DNA from: Sulfolobus sp. E5-1-F
Lineage (GTDB): Archaea > Thermoproteota > Thermoprotei_A > Sulfolobales > Sulfolobaceae
NCBI RefSeq assembly: GCF_009601705.1
Contig: NZ_CP045687.1
Span: 127,527 to 191,526, forward strand
Length of the DNA stretch: 64,000 nucleotides
Reading direction: 5' to 3'
How positions within the stretch are numbered: the first letter of the stretch is position 1; each line of letters starts with the position of its first letter. The position numbers were made by a program, and so were the translations under genes. Under the pieces are notes generated by a model that saw only the letters and a list, made by a program, of their open reading frames with translations, was not told where the DNA came from and made no database searches. Below are positions 1 to 8,900 of this stretch, one piece after another.

Positions 1-58
1 ATTGCATCTTTAATTTTCATATAAAATTTTATATAAGGAAGAGCTTTTAGTTTTTTAT

Positions 59-120
59 AAGATGAAGAGAATGGCAATTTATTGCCGGAATGATTGGTGA
101 ATGACCGGGCGCATAACTGA
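59..120 (+). ncRNA. possible C/D-box guide sRNA
   Basis: There is a C-like box AAGATGA at 59-65 (one mismatch to the consensus), a weak D'-like CGGA at 86-89, a C'-like TGAATGA at 98-104 and a perfect D box CTGA at 117-120. The spacer between C' and D is exactly 12 nt (105-116), the usual guide length. A TATA-like stretch at about 29-37 lies at the right distance for transcription to start near 59. The C-D' spacer (20 nt) is longer than usual and I could not name a target, so this is tentative. Confidence 0.25.
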
Positions 121-149
121 TATAAACGGGAGAAATAATAGTAGTATAA

Positions 150-911
150 ATGACAAAGCAATGTCCTAAGTGCGGGTATGTTAATCCGGATGATGCAAAT
201 TATTGTAGCAGATGCGGATATCCATTACCGCAACAGCCAGTAATATCTTCAAATTATCCCTCTACACCTCCACCTAATCCCCTCAGACCAGATAGGATAA
301 CTGCATCGCTAAATATCTTCACAAGGAATCTCTCAATTATATTCCCTTCAATAATAATGTTAATAATAGAGATTATATTAATAGCGGTCCTTGGTGCAAT
401 AACTGCTGGAATTGGTTTAATCTTACCTGTAGCCTTTACAGTTACGGCTGTAATATTTAGTATAATTATAGGGATTATTGATGCGATTATCTTCAGCATA
501 ACAGTACATACAACCACTTATATGGCCCAAGATGCTGTTATGGGAACTCCACTGAATTTAAGTACAGCTTTCACAAAGGCTAGAAATTCCTTAAATAGGT
601 TGTATCCTATAATTGCTATACTTGTAGTATTGGGAATATTGTTAGGAATAAGCAGGTCGGTTGGGTTAGGCTGGATAATAGAAGGACTAGTTGGAGTACT
701 ATTATATATATATTCTGCTTCAGCAGTCTTAAATAAACCAACAAGTTTATCTGAAACACTAAACTGGTATTCGAGAGCATTTAGCGCAGATGCAGGTGGA
801 GCAATAGTTATGCTAATTGGATCGTTATTTAGCTTAATACCAGTATTGAATATATTTGTAATACCTTATACTTCAATTTTAACCTATTTAATGGTAAAGG
901 ATATTAGTTAA
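150..911 (+). CDS. zinc-ribbon multi-spanning membrane protein
   Basis: The 253-residue protein starts with a double-CxxC zinc ribbon (CPKCG at residues 5-9, CSRCG at 19-23). A Pro-rich linker follows, then about five hydrophobic segments from residue 60 to the C-terminus. The fold (zinc ribbon plus membrane domain) is common in archaea and has no assigned reaction. A TATA-like sequence at about 120-127 sits 26 nt upstream of the ATG, which supports a leaderless mRNA starting at this codon. It lies just upstream of the Bas-type pilus genes on the same strand but looks separately transcribed. Function unknown. Confidence 0.75.
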   Translation: MTKQCPKCGYVNPDDANYCSRCGYPLPQQPVISSNYPSTPPPNPLRPDRITASLNIFTRNLSIIFPSIIMLIIEIILIAVLGAITAGIGLILPVAFTVTAVIFSIIIGIIDAIIFSITVHTTTYMAQDAVMGTPLNLSTAFTKARNSLNRLYPIIAILVVLGILLGISRSVGLGWIIEGLVGVLLYIYSASAVLNKPTSLSETLNWYSRAFSADAGGAIVMLIGSLFSLIPVLNIFVIPYTSILTYLMVKDIS

Positions 912-952
912 TATATAATAAGTAGAATTTTATTTTATTAACACCCTGAGAA

Positions 953-962
953 ATCATTATAA
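953..962 (+). promoter_or_regulatory. TATA box of the pilin-like operon
   Basis: CATTATAAGTA-like sequence about 40 nt upstream of the first pilin start. It predicts transcription initiation near 985-990 and a short leader before the ATG at 999. Confidence 0.45.
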
Positions 963-998
963 GTAGGGGAAATTACAAATTTATTATAGGGATTGTTA

Positions 999-1409
999 AT
1001 GAGGAGTATTTCTGAGGCTATAACTGTGGTATTTCTTATTTTAGTTACATTAATTGCAATTACAATTGTTACCATCTATTATCTGCATGTGGTTAACACA
1101 AATCAATATGGTCTCTCTCAAGAACTTAAAAATTACTACGTTGATACTGGCCAGGTTTTAAGTGTCGTATACTATCGTCAAATAAATAACCAATCATACT
1201 TTTATGTCGAGAATATTGGAAATGTACCAATAAATGTAACTAACATCTATGTTTATCATACTATTGTAAAATTTATAATATATAATAACACGAATACTCA
1301 CATTCAGATACTATACCCGAGAATAGTTTACGTGATTGAGGTCTATGACAACACTACCAGTATAATAATACAAACTTCTAATAATAATTTGATACAATTG
1401 GAGGCCTAA
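999..1409 (+). CDS. class III signal peptide pilin-like protein (Bas locus, 1st)
   Basis: Small secreted pilin-like protein (136 aa from the ATG at 999; a TTG six bases upstream would add two residues). The N-terminus MRSISEAITVVFLIL shows a basic residue followed by a small residue and then a long hydrophobic stretch (to about residue 28). This is the class III signal peptide layout processed by the archaeal prepilin peptidase PibD. The remainder is polar with several N-x-S/T sequons, as expected outside the cell. It is the first of three tandem small pilin-like genes ahead of an ATPase and a TadC-type membrane protein, matching the bindosome assembly (BasABC-EF) locus. Which of basA, basB or basC it is cannot be decided here. 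Confidence 0.7.
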   Translation: MRSISEAITVVFLILVTLIAITIVTIYYLHVVNTNQYGLSQELKNYYVDTGQVLSVVYYRQINNQSYFYVENIGNVPINVTNIYVYHTIVKFIIYNNTNTHIQILYPRIVYVIEVYDNTTSIIIQTSNNNLIQLEA

Positions 1410-1412
1410 AAG

Positions 1413-1802
1413 ATGAAGGGACAAGCTTCAGTTATCGCAATGATAATAATCTTCTTCTTACTACTTGTAACAATAGGTTTAATACTATATGTAAGTGCCT
1501 CATATATGAACCTTCAAAAAGAATATTTACAAGTTTCTCAAATACTTGAGAATAAAGCTAAAGAGAATTTATTGATAGGATATGTAAACAATACTTTGTC
1601 AATATATAATTCCGGATCAGTAGTAACTACAATCGTTGCCATATTATTAATAAATAAAACCAATGTGACAATTGTACCCGAAAACATTACAGTACCGCCC
1701 AATACAAATGTTATAATACACGTTAAGAGCGCTAGTGGGTATGTTATTGTAACATCTTATGGAAATAGTTTCTATATTGCGCCACCTTCTGGGAAAAAGT
1801 AA
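1413..1802 (+). CDS. class III signal peptide pilin-like protein (Bas locus, 2nd)
   Basis: This 129-residue protein begins MKGQASVIAMII, a textbook class III prepilin signal (cleavage expected after KG), followed by a hydrophobic helix to about residue 30. The mature domain is Asn/Thr/Val-rich with several N-glycosylation sequons and ends in a short Lys-rich tail. It starts three bases after the preceding stop codon, so the two are surely cotranscribed. By family knowledge these minor pilins form a cell-surface structure that places sugar-binding proteins; that role is inferred from gene order. Confidence 0.75.
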   Translation: MKGQASVIAMIIIFFLLLVTIGLILYVSASYMNLQKEYLQVSQILENKAKENLLIGYVNNTLSIYNSGSVVTTIVAILLINKTNVTIVPENITVPPNTNVIIHVKSASGYVIVTSYGNSFYIAPPSGKK

Positions 1803-1828
1803 AAAAGGAGAAATAAGATAATATCCTT

Positions 1829-2248
1829 ATGCGAAAGTATAGAAAAGGCTTAGAAAACGCTTTGGTTACTGTATTGCTAATATTAGTTGCAATAGCGGCA
1901 GTTAGCCTTATCAGTTATTACTTCTTTGGTGTACTCAGGCATAGTATGATCACTACTGGACTGAGTATAAGTAATGTCCAAATGGTTGGAGGTATTCTTA
2001 CTGGAGATTTAGTAAATCAAGGAGCTAGTAATATAACCAGTATTACAATTCAAGTACATCCTCAAAATAACGCTACGGTTATATCAAACTATACTAATTC
2101 TAGCTTAGATATACCACCTGGGCACTCATATGCCTTTACATTAGCAGTACCTAAGGCAATTGAAGGTAATAATTATGTTATTACTGTGATTGTTAAGTAC
2201 GATAATGGACAAACCTATGCTACATCAGTAGAAGTTATTGACGAGTAG
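1829..2248 (+). CDS. class III signal peptide pilin-like protein (Bas locus, 3rd)
   Basis: 139 residues. The N-terminus MRKYRKGLENALVTVLLIL has a basic stretch ending in KG ahead of a hydrophobic helix of about 24 residues. The rest is a beta-rich, Asn/Thr-rich extracellular domain with sequons. A purine-rich stretch (GGAG at about 1807-1810) lies roughly 20 nt before the ATG. It is third in the pilin tandem and is followed by a T-rich terminator-like tract before the ATPase gene, so pilins may be expressed at a different level from the assembly motor. Confidence 0.72.
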   Translation: MRKYRKGLENALVTVLLILVAIAAVSLISYYFFGVLRHSMITTGLSISNVQMVGGILTGDLVNQGASNITSITIQVHPQNNATVISNYTNSSLDIPPGHSYAFTLAVPKAIEGNNYVITVIVKYDNGQTYATSVEVIDE

Positions 2249-2260
2249 CTACAATAAAGT

Positions 2261-2279
2261 ATTTTATTTTTATTTTTTT
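2261..2279 (+). terminator. T-rich terminator-like tract between pilins and basE
   Basis: Almost pure T run (ATTTTATTTTTATTTTTTT-like) in the gap between the third pilin gene and the ATPase gene. Poly-T tracts act as intrinsic terminators in archaea; partial termination here would separate pilin from motor expression. Confidence 0.45.
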
Positions 2280-2289
2280 AAATAGGTAT

Positions 2290-3837
2290 ATGGTACTTAT
2301 TGGTAAAAAGAAATCACATAATAAATTTGAAGAATTATCCTATTATCTACAATCGATTGATGAATCCGGAATAATAACTCTAAGAGCTAACTTAGAAAAT
2401 TACAATATCGTGGAGCATTATTCCTTAAAAAACTTTGACGTCGAAGTTTACATTGGTGAGAAAGAGGGGATTGGTTACTACTTAGTAAACGAACCACAGC
2501 TAGATAAGAGAGAAGAGAAGATCTTGTTAGCGATTCTTGATGGCTTGATATATTCTCCCACAACTGCAGTATCAAATAAACAAATTAACTTAGAAAAACT
2601 TCAAGATGATGTATTAAAAATTTCGGCTAAATTAGGGGTTATAGGCGAGGTAAAGAGAAACTTAAAGAAATATATGTACTATATTACTCGAGAAATAAAA
2701 TATTCAGTCTTACAAGCTCCAATGAGTGATCCTTTTATCGAAGAGATAGAACTAGTATCCGCAGGTACACCTATTTCAGTAGTTCATAGTAGACATAGTG
2801 AATGGCCCAGATTGGAGACTAATATTATTTTAGGCAGTGAATTAAAGGTGAGGAGAATAGTAGAGAGGTTAGCATCATTAGGTGGGAGAAGTGTAAGTAC
2901 AGCTACCCCATTACAAGATTTCATGTTACCAGAAGGTCATAGAGTTGCCGTAACTTACGGGGAGGAAATAAGCAGAGGAACAACGTTTAACATAAGGAAA
3001 TTCCCTGAGAAACCTTTAACGATAATTGATTTAATATATAAGTATGGAACATTGAGCGAGTTAATGGCAGTTTACCTATGGATAATTGCAGAAGCTAAGT
3101 TATTTACATTCCTCGTAGGCCCAACAGGTAGTGGAAAGACTACAGCTCTAAACGCACTATTAATGCTACTTAATCCATTAGCTAAATATTTAACGATTGA
3201 AGATACGCCAGAGCTAAAATTGCCCCACAAATATTGGATCCAATTCTATACTAGGCCATCGAACTATGAAGGAAGTAAGGATATCAGTTATTATGAGTTA
3301 GTAAGACTTTCTTTAAGATATAGACCGGATTATATTATAGTAGGAGAAGTCAGAGGAAAAGAAATAGAATGGCTAGTTCAAGCAGTTGCCAGTGGTCACG
3401 GTGGACTAACAACCTTTCATGGATCTAATCATGTTGACTTAATAACTAGAATCAGTGGGTTACTAGGACAAGAGCTCTCATTACAATTCAGACAGTTAAT
3501 TTCAGTGATCGCAATCATAAAGAGAATTGAAACTGAGGATAGAAAGATGAATAGGAAAATGATATCTATTGTTGAAAACGATACAAACGGATTTAGGGAA
3601 GTATTTAGATATGATTATGAAAGAAAGGGATTCATTCCCGACAATTCAAAGGAAATCAATAGTGTTCAGTTAGAAAGGGCTAGAGAGTTATTAGGCTGGA
3701 GTAGAGATAATTTGTACAGAGAGATTGAAAATAGATTATTATTACTAAGGGAACTTGCTAAAAAGAACGTTTATGAGTATGATAATTTGGCTAGAGAATT
3801 AGTTAAGTATTACATAAATGGTGATAGGGGTGAGTGA
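2290..3837 (+). CDS. basE: type IV pilus/bindosome assembly ATPase BasE-like
   Basis: Secretion ATPase of the GspE/PilB/TadA superfamily (515 aa) that powers assembly of the pilin-like proteins at the inner face of the membrane. Visible motifs are Walker A GPTGSGKTT (residues 277-285), an Asp/Walker B region RPDYIIVGEVRGKE (about 345-358) and a His box GHGGLTTFHGSN (369-380). The N-terminal 270 residues are the usual helical and dimerisation part. The 3' end overlaps the next gene by 20 bp, so the motor and its membrane platform are translated together. Assignment to the Bas system rather than Ups or Aap pili rests on the three small pilins upstream and the BasF-sized partner. Confidence 0.85.
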   Translation: MVLIGKKKSHNKFEELSYYLQSIDESGIITLRANLENYNIVEHYSLKNFDVEVYIGEKEGIGYYLVNEPQLDKREEKILLAILDGLIYSPTTAVSNKQINLEKLQDDVLKISAKLGVIGEVKRNLKKYMYYITREIKYSVLQAPMSDPFIEEIELVSAGTPISVVHSRHSEWPRLETNIILGSELKVRRIVERLASLGGRSVSTATPLQDFMLPEGHRVAVTYGEEISRGTTFNIRKFPEKPLTIIDLIYKYGTLSELMAVYLWIIAEAKLFTFLVGPTGSGKTTALNALLMLLNPLAKYLTIEDTPELKLPHKYWIQFYTRPSNYEGSKDISYYELVRLSLRYRPDYIIVGEVRGKEIEWLVQAVASGHGGLTTFHGSNHVDLITRISGLLGQELSLQFRQLISVIAIIKRIETEDRKMNRKMISIVENDTNGFREVFRYDYERKGFIPDNSKEINSVQLERARELLGWSRDNLYREIENRLLLLRELAKKNVYEYDNLARELVKYYINGDRGE

Positions 3838-5806
3838 AAGAAGAATTAAATTGGCTAGTATAGTCTCATATGATTTCTTATTTCTAGTTCTATTATCAGG
3901 CTTATTGAATTTAATTATCGCACTATTTAGAGAACGACTTCTATATATAGTTAGTGGTTTCTTCCAATATATAGTGATTAACCCTTCAGTTGCACTTGGA
4001 GATGCTTTAGGTTTTCTATTTGTTCTTCAAGCATTACTTTTAGGATTATTTATTGGAGGAATAGTTGTTTTAAGTATAAACTTTACAATAAATTTAACGC
4101 GAATAAGAAGTGAATATGAAGAAGGTGTTCCATTATCAACTATTTTGAAATCTAGAATAATTACAAGCAGTAGATTGGGTTTTATAGCGAATTGGATAAG
4201 CGAGCGTACTAAGAGATATATTAATGCAAGTGCTGATTTGGAAAGCCCAACCGAAGTTGGCGTTAGATATGTTGCATATTTTTTGGTCTCGTTGCTTGTT
4301 GTAATACCGATATCATTAGTACTCAGTATAATTTTGCTCTCCCCTCTACCATTTCTATTATTACTTTTTCCATTAATTTTTATCTTTTATCCAGAACAGA
4401 AATACAAGAGTAGGGCTAGGGAAATGAGAGACAACATTCAAGATGAGATACCTTTCTTTGTTACTTTAATTACTATCATTAACGCCAGTGGTACGACTAT
4501 ATATGAGGGAATGAGAAAAATTGTACAATTTCCATTATTTAAAGCTATGAAAAAGGAAGCATTACTTATAATAAGAGATATAGAACTCTTTGGAAAATCC
4601 CCTCTTGACGCCCTAGAGCACAGAGCTCGGTTAACCCTAAATAGAGATTACTCTTGGTTTTTAGCCGGTTACACTTCGATTATAAGGAGTGGTGGTGATA
4701 TTGAAGCATATCTTTTTCAAAAGGCTAGAGAGTTTCTTAATTGGCTCCAGTTTCGTTGGAGATTTTACTCCGAAAGAACATCCTTCATAGGTGAGCTAAT
4801 AGTAATCTTGTTCCTTATTTTCCCAATGTTCTTAATTGCACTGGCATTCTTTACAAATGGTGCTGTTATATTATTTTTGCTTATAATACCAATATTATTT
4901 GGCACAATATTGTATGCAATTACAGCTAGTAATAGGCCAAGATATATGGATAATCTGGGTCTTACCAAGGTACAAGTACTAATCTCAGTTGTCGTTGCAT
5001 TACTAACAGCAGGAGTAGTAGAAATATATCTTAATGAAATATATTACGCAATTGGTCTAGGACTTCTAGTATTCTCCATTTCATCGACAATGTTGATGTA
5101 TAACCAAATAAGAGAAATCAATGATATTGAAAACTCGCTACCGCAATTTTTAAGAGATATCACGGAGTTTAGAAAGATAGGTTATGATCTAAGTCGAGCC
5201 ATTAAGACATTAGCTGAGGAAAAGAAATATAGAAGGGAACTTAATAGAGTATTAGATGAGATAGTAAAACAAGATTCCATGGGAATTCCAATAACTAGGG
5301 CTAAGATAAATACTAGAAGCTGGTTAGGCAGATTCTCACTTACTACTGTTCAGATATTAATAGAAAGTGGTGCTGTAAGACCAGACCTCCTTGAGTATTT
5401 AACCGAGTTTACTCTTAACTTTATACAGTCGAAGAAAGAGGCGTTCTCAAGAATGAGAGCCTATCAAGTTTTAGGAATCTTAACGCCAATCCTTCTAATA
5501 GCTACAATACTCATAGCTATTGTGATCATTAGTTCATTCACAGCAATTACTTTACCAACAAACACGCTTGGTCTACCTCAGTTTCCTAACATCATTAGCC
5601 AATTTATTTTATCACCGTTTATCCTAGCTGAAATGTTCATATTTATCTTATTGTCAACCTTTACTATAGGGTTACTAGTAACTAAAGCGCTATATGGTAC
5701 TGTTCAATATATGATAATGCCGTTGATTGGATTAGTATTAGCGTTACTTTCAATACACTTCTTCAGTGTAATAGAACCGATAATTTTGAAATTCTTCTCA
5801 ATATAA
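3818..5806 (+). CDS. basF: TadC/FlaJ-type pilus platform membrane protein BasF-like
   Basis: Polytopic membrane protein of 662 residues with two T2SSF/TadC-like halves. Hydrophobic clusters occur near residues 18-40, 60-90, 150-195, 320-375, 385-425, 550-590 and 600-660, with cytoplasmic helical loops between them rich in Arg/Lys/Glu. Such proteins anchor the assembly ATPase and extrude pilins. The ATG at 3818 overlaps basE; an in-frame GTG at 3830, preceded by GGGG, is an alternative start. Family membership is clear; assignment to Bas is by context. Confidence 0.82.
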   Translation: MVIGVSERRIKLASIVSYDFLFLVLLSGLLNLIIALFRERLLYIVSGFFQYIVINPSVALGDALGFLFVLQALLLGLFIGGIVVLSINFTINLTRIRSEYEEGVPLSTILKSRIITSSRLGFIANWISERTKRYINASADLESPTEVGVRYVAYFLVSLLVVIPISLVLSIILLSPLPFLLLLFPLIFIFYPEQKYKSRAREMRDNIQDEIPFFVTLITIINASGTTIYEGMRKIVQFPLFKAMKKEALLIIRDIELFGKSPLDALEHRARLTLNRDYSWFLAGYTSIIRSGGDIEAYLFQKAREFLNWLQFRWRFYSERTSFIGELIVILFLIFPMFLIALAFFTNGAVILFLLIIPILFGTILYAITASNRPRYMDNLGLTKVQVLISVVVALLTAGVVEIYLNEIYYAIGLGLLVFSISSTMLMYNQIREINDIENSLPQFLRDITEFRKIGYDLSRAIKTLAEEKKYRRELNRVLDEIVKQDSMGIPITRAKINTRSWLGRFSLTTVQILIESGAVRPDLLEYLTEFTLNFIQSKKEAFSRMRAYQVLGILTPILLIATILIAIVIISSFTAITLPTNTLGLPQFPNIISQFILSPFILAEMFIFILLSTFTIGLLVTKALYGTVQYMIMPLIGLVLALLSIHFFSVIEPIILKFFSI

Positions 5807-5840
5807 ATGTTTATAATCCTCTCCTTCCCATATTTTATTA

Positions 5841-7379
5841 ATGCAAGATAGTTTAGGATTACTTGCAATTACTCTAGCAATTATACTACTATTTTCCATT
5901 CTAACTGGTATAATAATATTAAATCACGAGGATATTATGGAGTTCTATAATACTCAAGATGCTATAAACGCCGAAAAATTAAGTAAAGCCAAAGTAGGTT
6001 ATTATTGGGTTGTTGAAGAATTAAAAAATAAGACAATCTCCTTTATTCCTCACGTTTACATATTAGACACTGAGGGGATCTATAATATTCAAAGCATTTT
6101 GGAAACTACCTTTAGTGGTGAAACTTACACATTTCCAGTTAAAAACTTGATGATTTTTACTAATGGTTCATTAATTAAAGATGGAATAATTTTAAGTCCT
6201 GGAGACGCAATAATAATCAGACCAAATATCACTAGTGGACAAATAAGCTTCATCAGCAATACTGGAAATTCGTTCTCACTAGCATTACTTCCTCCATCTT
6301 CCGATACATTACTTCAAAATGAATCAAACCAGAATTATACTGTTATAAGCCTTGGAAATGAAAGCATATTGTCGATAAAAACAATTCTTGACCGATTACT
6401 GGGACCCCAAAATATCACAAGTGGTGAATTAGTCTTTAATTCAACACCACCATTATATAACTATACCTATAATCCCTCTTCTACTGAGTTCCCATCTGCA
6501 GAACACTATCAAGTAAACATTACTTATTTTGAAAACGTAACTCCCGTAAAAGTCTTTAATTTAAAGGATAATACAACATATATTGTATATCTAGGTTATG
6601 CATGGTGGAGCGGTAAAGTTTACGCGTTTAAAGATGGAAACGACGGAAACTGTGTTGGTAATTTCAACATCTCATACAATACCTCATACGTTTACTATAA
6701 ATACGGCCCGGTGAATTTTATTGATAACTACAAAATTAATTTTCACACTCTTAGTTATGGTTACGTTCCACTGTATATGATAGTATATACTTATAATGTT
6801 ACCAATTCCAATTTGGGATCTTATAGCAAGATAGGAAATTACAGTCAACTGTGGGTTAGACCTATAGGAAATAATTCTCAAGTATATATAACTTATAGCG
6901 GTTCCAGCTATATTCATTATTATTACTACAACTTCTCAATAAGATACGTGGATAACAATAGTGTAAATTCAATTATAGTAGGAGGGTCAACTATATACTT
7001 AGGTTATTTTCCAATAAACATTACGATAGATGTAGTGGACAATGCAGGGATATATAATGAGATATCGTCATTCCAAATACTATACAAAAATGTCCCACAA
7101 ATAACTAATTTACCTATAATTATGAACTTAACATACAATATAACCTCGTATTCCCCTCCATTCATCCTTAACATTTCTTTAACCAACGCATCACTTACAA
7201 TAATGTTTAATGGTACAGCTAATTTACCAAACTACACTTTCTATAGTTACAAGTTACCTATTATAATTCCAACAAACGAAAGTATATTAAACATTAATGG
7301 TTATACTTTACCTATATTTGTTCCATACTTTATTATTATAGTTAATGGAAAAATCATCGGAGAAAACTTACCGCCCTAG
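5841..7379 (+). CDS. large Asn/Thr-rich surface protein of the Bas locus
   Basis: The 512-residue protein has one N-terminal hydrophobic helix (about residues 3-27) and then an extracellular-type domain rich in Asn, Tyr, Ser and Thr with more than 20 N-x-S/T sequons. The N-terminus MQDSLGLLAITLA resembles a pilin helix but lacks the basic residue normally found before a class III cleavage site, so it may be membrane-anchored rather than processed. It starts 34 bp after basF on the same strand. I do not recognise a family. Likely a heavily glycosylated surface component or adhesin that works with the pilin system. Its last 12 bp overlap the convergent gene. Confidence 0.65.
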   Translation: MQDSLGLLAITLAIILLFSILTGIIILNHEDIMEFYNTQDAINAEKLSKAKVGYYWVVEELKNKTISFIPHVYILDTEGIYNIQSILETTFSGETYTFPVKNLMIFTNGSLIKDGIILSPGDAIIIRPNITSGQISFISNTGNSFSLALLPPSSDTLLQNESNQNYTVISLGNESILSIKTILDRLLGPQNITSGELVFNSTPPLYNYTYNPSSTEFPSAEHYQVNITYFENVTPVKVFNLKDNTTYIVYLGYAWWSGKVYAFKDGNDGNCVGNFNISYNTSYVYYKYGPVNFIDNYKINFHTLSYGYVPLYMIVYTYNVTNSNLGSYSKIGNYSQLWVRPIGNNSQVYITYSGSSYIHYYYYNFSIRYVDNNSVNSIIVGGSTIYLGYFPINITIDVVDNAGIYNEISSFQILYKNVPQITNLPIIMNLTYNITSYSPPFILNISLTNASLTIMFNGTANLPNYTFYSYKLPIIIPTNESILNINGYTLPIFVPYFIIIVNGKIIGENLPP

Positions 7380-8123
7380 TAAATATATGTAGTATAGAAT
7401 CATTGAGACAATTATAACAAGATCATAAGCTATAGGATTAAAAAGGAGAATTAAGATACATACTGCCAAAACGGAGTATACATATCTCCAAAAGTTCTTT
7501 GAGAATATAACACCGAATGTAGAAAAACCCAGTGAGAATATAATAGCAGAATAGAACCATTCTTGATAATCAAATATAGTTGGGGGAAAAGTTGCTACTC
7601 CAATTAATGGGAAAACCTCTCTATACGTTAATCCCCTTAGGTAGTGCAATAAATATAACGCAAACATCTCAGCCATCATTGGGTAGAAAAACCAGTAGCT
7701 GTTTATGGAGTAGTAAAAAGCATAGTATAATGTTGAAAATTTTGAAGGGCCAAATTGAGCAATACCGAAAGTTAATCCCATTAATACTTCATTCAATACT
7801 AATAGTAGTGAGAAAATAACAATATGAACTCTTTCTCTATTGAACTTTTTATTTACAAAGTTTCTTATATTTAGTAGAAAATAAACAATTAGAGGTATCA
7901 TTATGAAAGTGTTTATGCCAAAAGCTATTGCCAACGATAAGGTTGATGGCGAGATTAAATAAACAGATGCCCCAATAAACATAGTTATCATCATTATTAA
8001 AGAAAAATATATGAAGAAGACTCCAACATAGGTTTTTATTTTCTCTATATAGTAAAGGATTAATATTATAATGATAATCATGATGGAGGCTATAAACGGT
8101 AATACTATTAGTTCATCTAGCAT
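7368..8123 (-). CDS. multi-spanning membrane protein, function unknown
   Basis: 251 residues and almost entirely hydrophobic, with about seven or eight membrane helices separated by short loops. No cysteine pairs, nucleotide-binding motifs or charged catalytic clusters are visible. It is convergent with, and overlaps by 12 bp, the large surface-protein gene. A TATA-like AATATAAAAT at about 8137-8146 lies shortly upstream, and an IS6-type element begins only about 20 bp beyond it, so any promoter elements further upstream have been displaced. Possibly part of the surface-structure region, but only by position. Confidence 0.6.
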   Translation of the reverse strand: MLDELIVLPFIASIMIIIIILILYYIEKIKTYVGVFFIYFSLIMMITMFIGASVYLISPSTLSLAIAFGINTFIMIPLIVYFLLNIRNFVNKKFNRERVHIVIFSLLLVLNEVLMGLTFGIAQFGPSKFSTLYYAFYYSINSYWFFYPMMAEMFALYLLHYLRGLTYREVFPLIGVATFPPTIFDYQEWFYSAIIFSLGFSTFGVIFSKNFWRYVYSVLAVCILILLFNPIAYDLVIIVSMILYYIYLLGR

Positions 8124-8212
8124 ATGTGAGTTATTTTATATTAAAAATAAAAAAGTATATGTGACTGAGTGTGGTCAACAATTTTATGCATTTGAGATAT
8201 TTGCATTTATTA

Positions 8213-8867
8213 TCACTCCCTATCCACTAAATATACTTGAGTGTAAAGAATGTTGTAGATTAGGAAGAAGGTCGAGAGCCAACTCGTAATCGTTAACCTA
8301 TTTGAACTTTAGGTGAAGCGAAAGCCCATAGAGGAGAGCCTATGCTTTAATGTCCTTTTTCAGCGTAATCCCTCCTACCAAACGTAACCCACTTGTGCCC
8401 AACATTAAACCAGTCAAAGGCATTATAAGCTGGTAAACCATCATGCAAGTAAACCACTCGATCAATCCTCTTAAAGTACCTACTCGCAATTTCCTCAATC
8501 CCCCTCATGTTAACTATTAACACGTGAAAACCACTCCTCAAGCCATGAAGAAAGGAATAGCCTTTGTCACAACATCCCTAATGATCCAAACGTAATAATA
8601 ATTACCCCTAACGCAAACAACCTTAGTCTCGTCAATGCCGTAAAGACCACTCAAGGACACTACATACTTAACCCTACCAAGCCTCTTGTAATAGTAAAGC
8701 AAAGTGGAGTGTGGTAGCGTTGTCCTCCAAGAGGATAAGCCAGCTAGATAACTCGCTAAGCCTAACGCGACCTCCTCCCTAACGTGAAATCTTGGCTTAA
8801 GATTAATATACTCCATTAGGATTAAAATAACTTGGGTGAGCACGGGAATACTCCACTTGTTAGGCAT
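8213..8867 (-). pseudogene. IS6-type transposase, frameshifted
   Basis: Read from the ATG at 8867. The first piece (to 8538) carries a helical N-terminal domain and the first catalytic Asp in GIDETKV followed by YYYVWIIRDV. A one-base shift near 8540 moves to a second piece with HDGLPAYNAFDW (second Asp) and a Glu-containing RRDYAEKGH, ending in a stop near 8347. After another shift the frame continues with KHRLSSMGF, is interrupted by a stop at 8309-8311, and ends with TSWLSTFFLIYNIL, the typical C-terminal YN motif region. At least three lesions make it inactive; it could only move if a related transposase acts in trans. Confidence 0.8.
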
Positions 8868-8900
8868 GTGCTCACCAATAAAAATCCCGTGCTCACCCAA
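8832..8900 (-). repeat. 16-bp inverted repeat around the IS6 transposase start
   Basis: Perfect 16-bp arms at 8832-8847 and 8885-8900 enclose a 37-nt loop containing the ATG at 8867-8865; a third partial copy of the motif (GTGCTCACC at about 8868-8876) sits in the loop. In RNA the start codon would be presented in or near a strong hairpin. The same arrangement occurs in the unrelated IS1-type element at 61903-61961. Confidence 0.75.

Noticed and set aside
8538-8545. Programmed frameshift joining the two IS6 transposase pieces
   Set aside because: IS6 elements do not normally use frameshifting, no slippery run is present, and further lesions downstream show decay.
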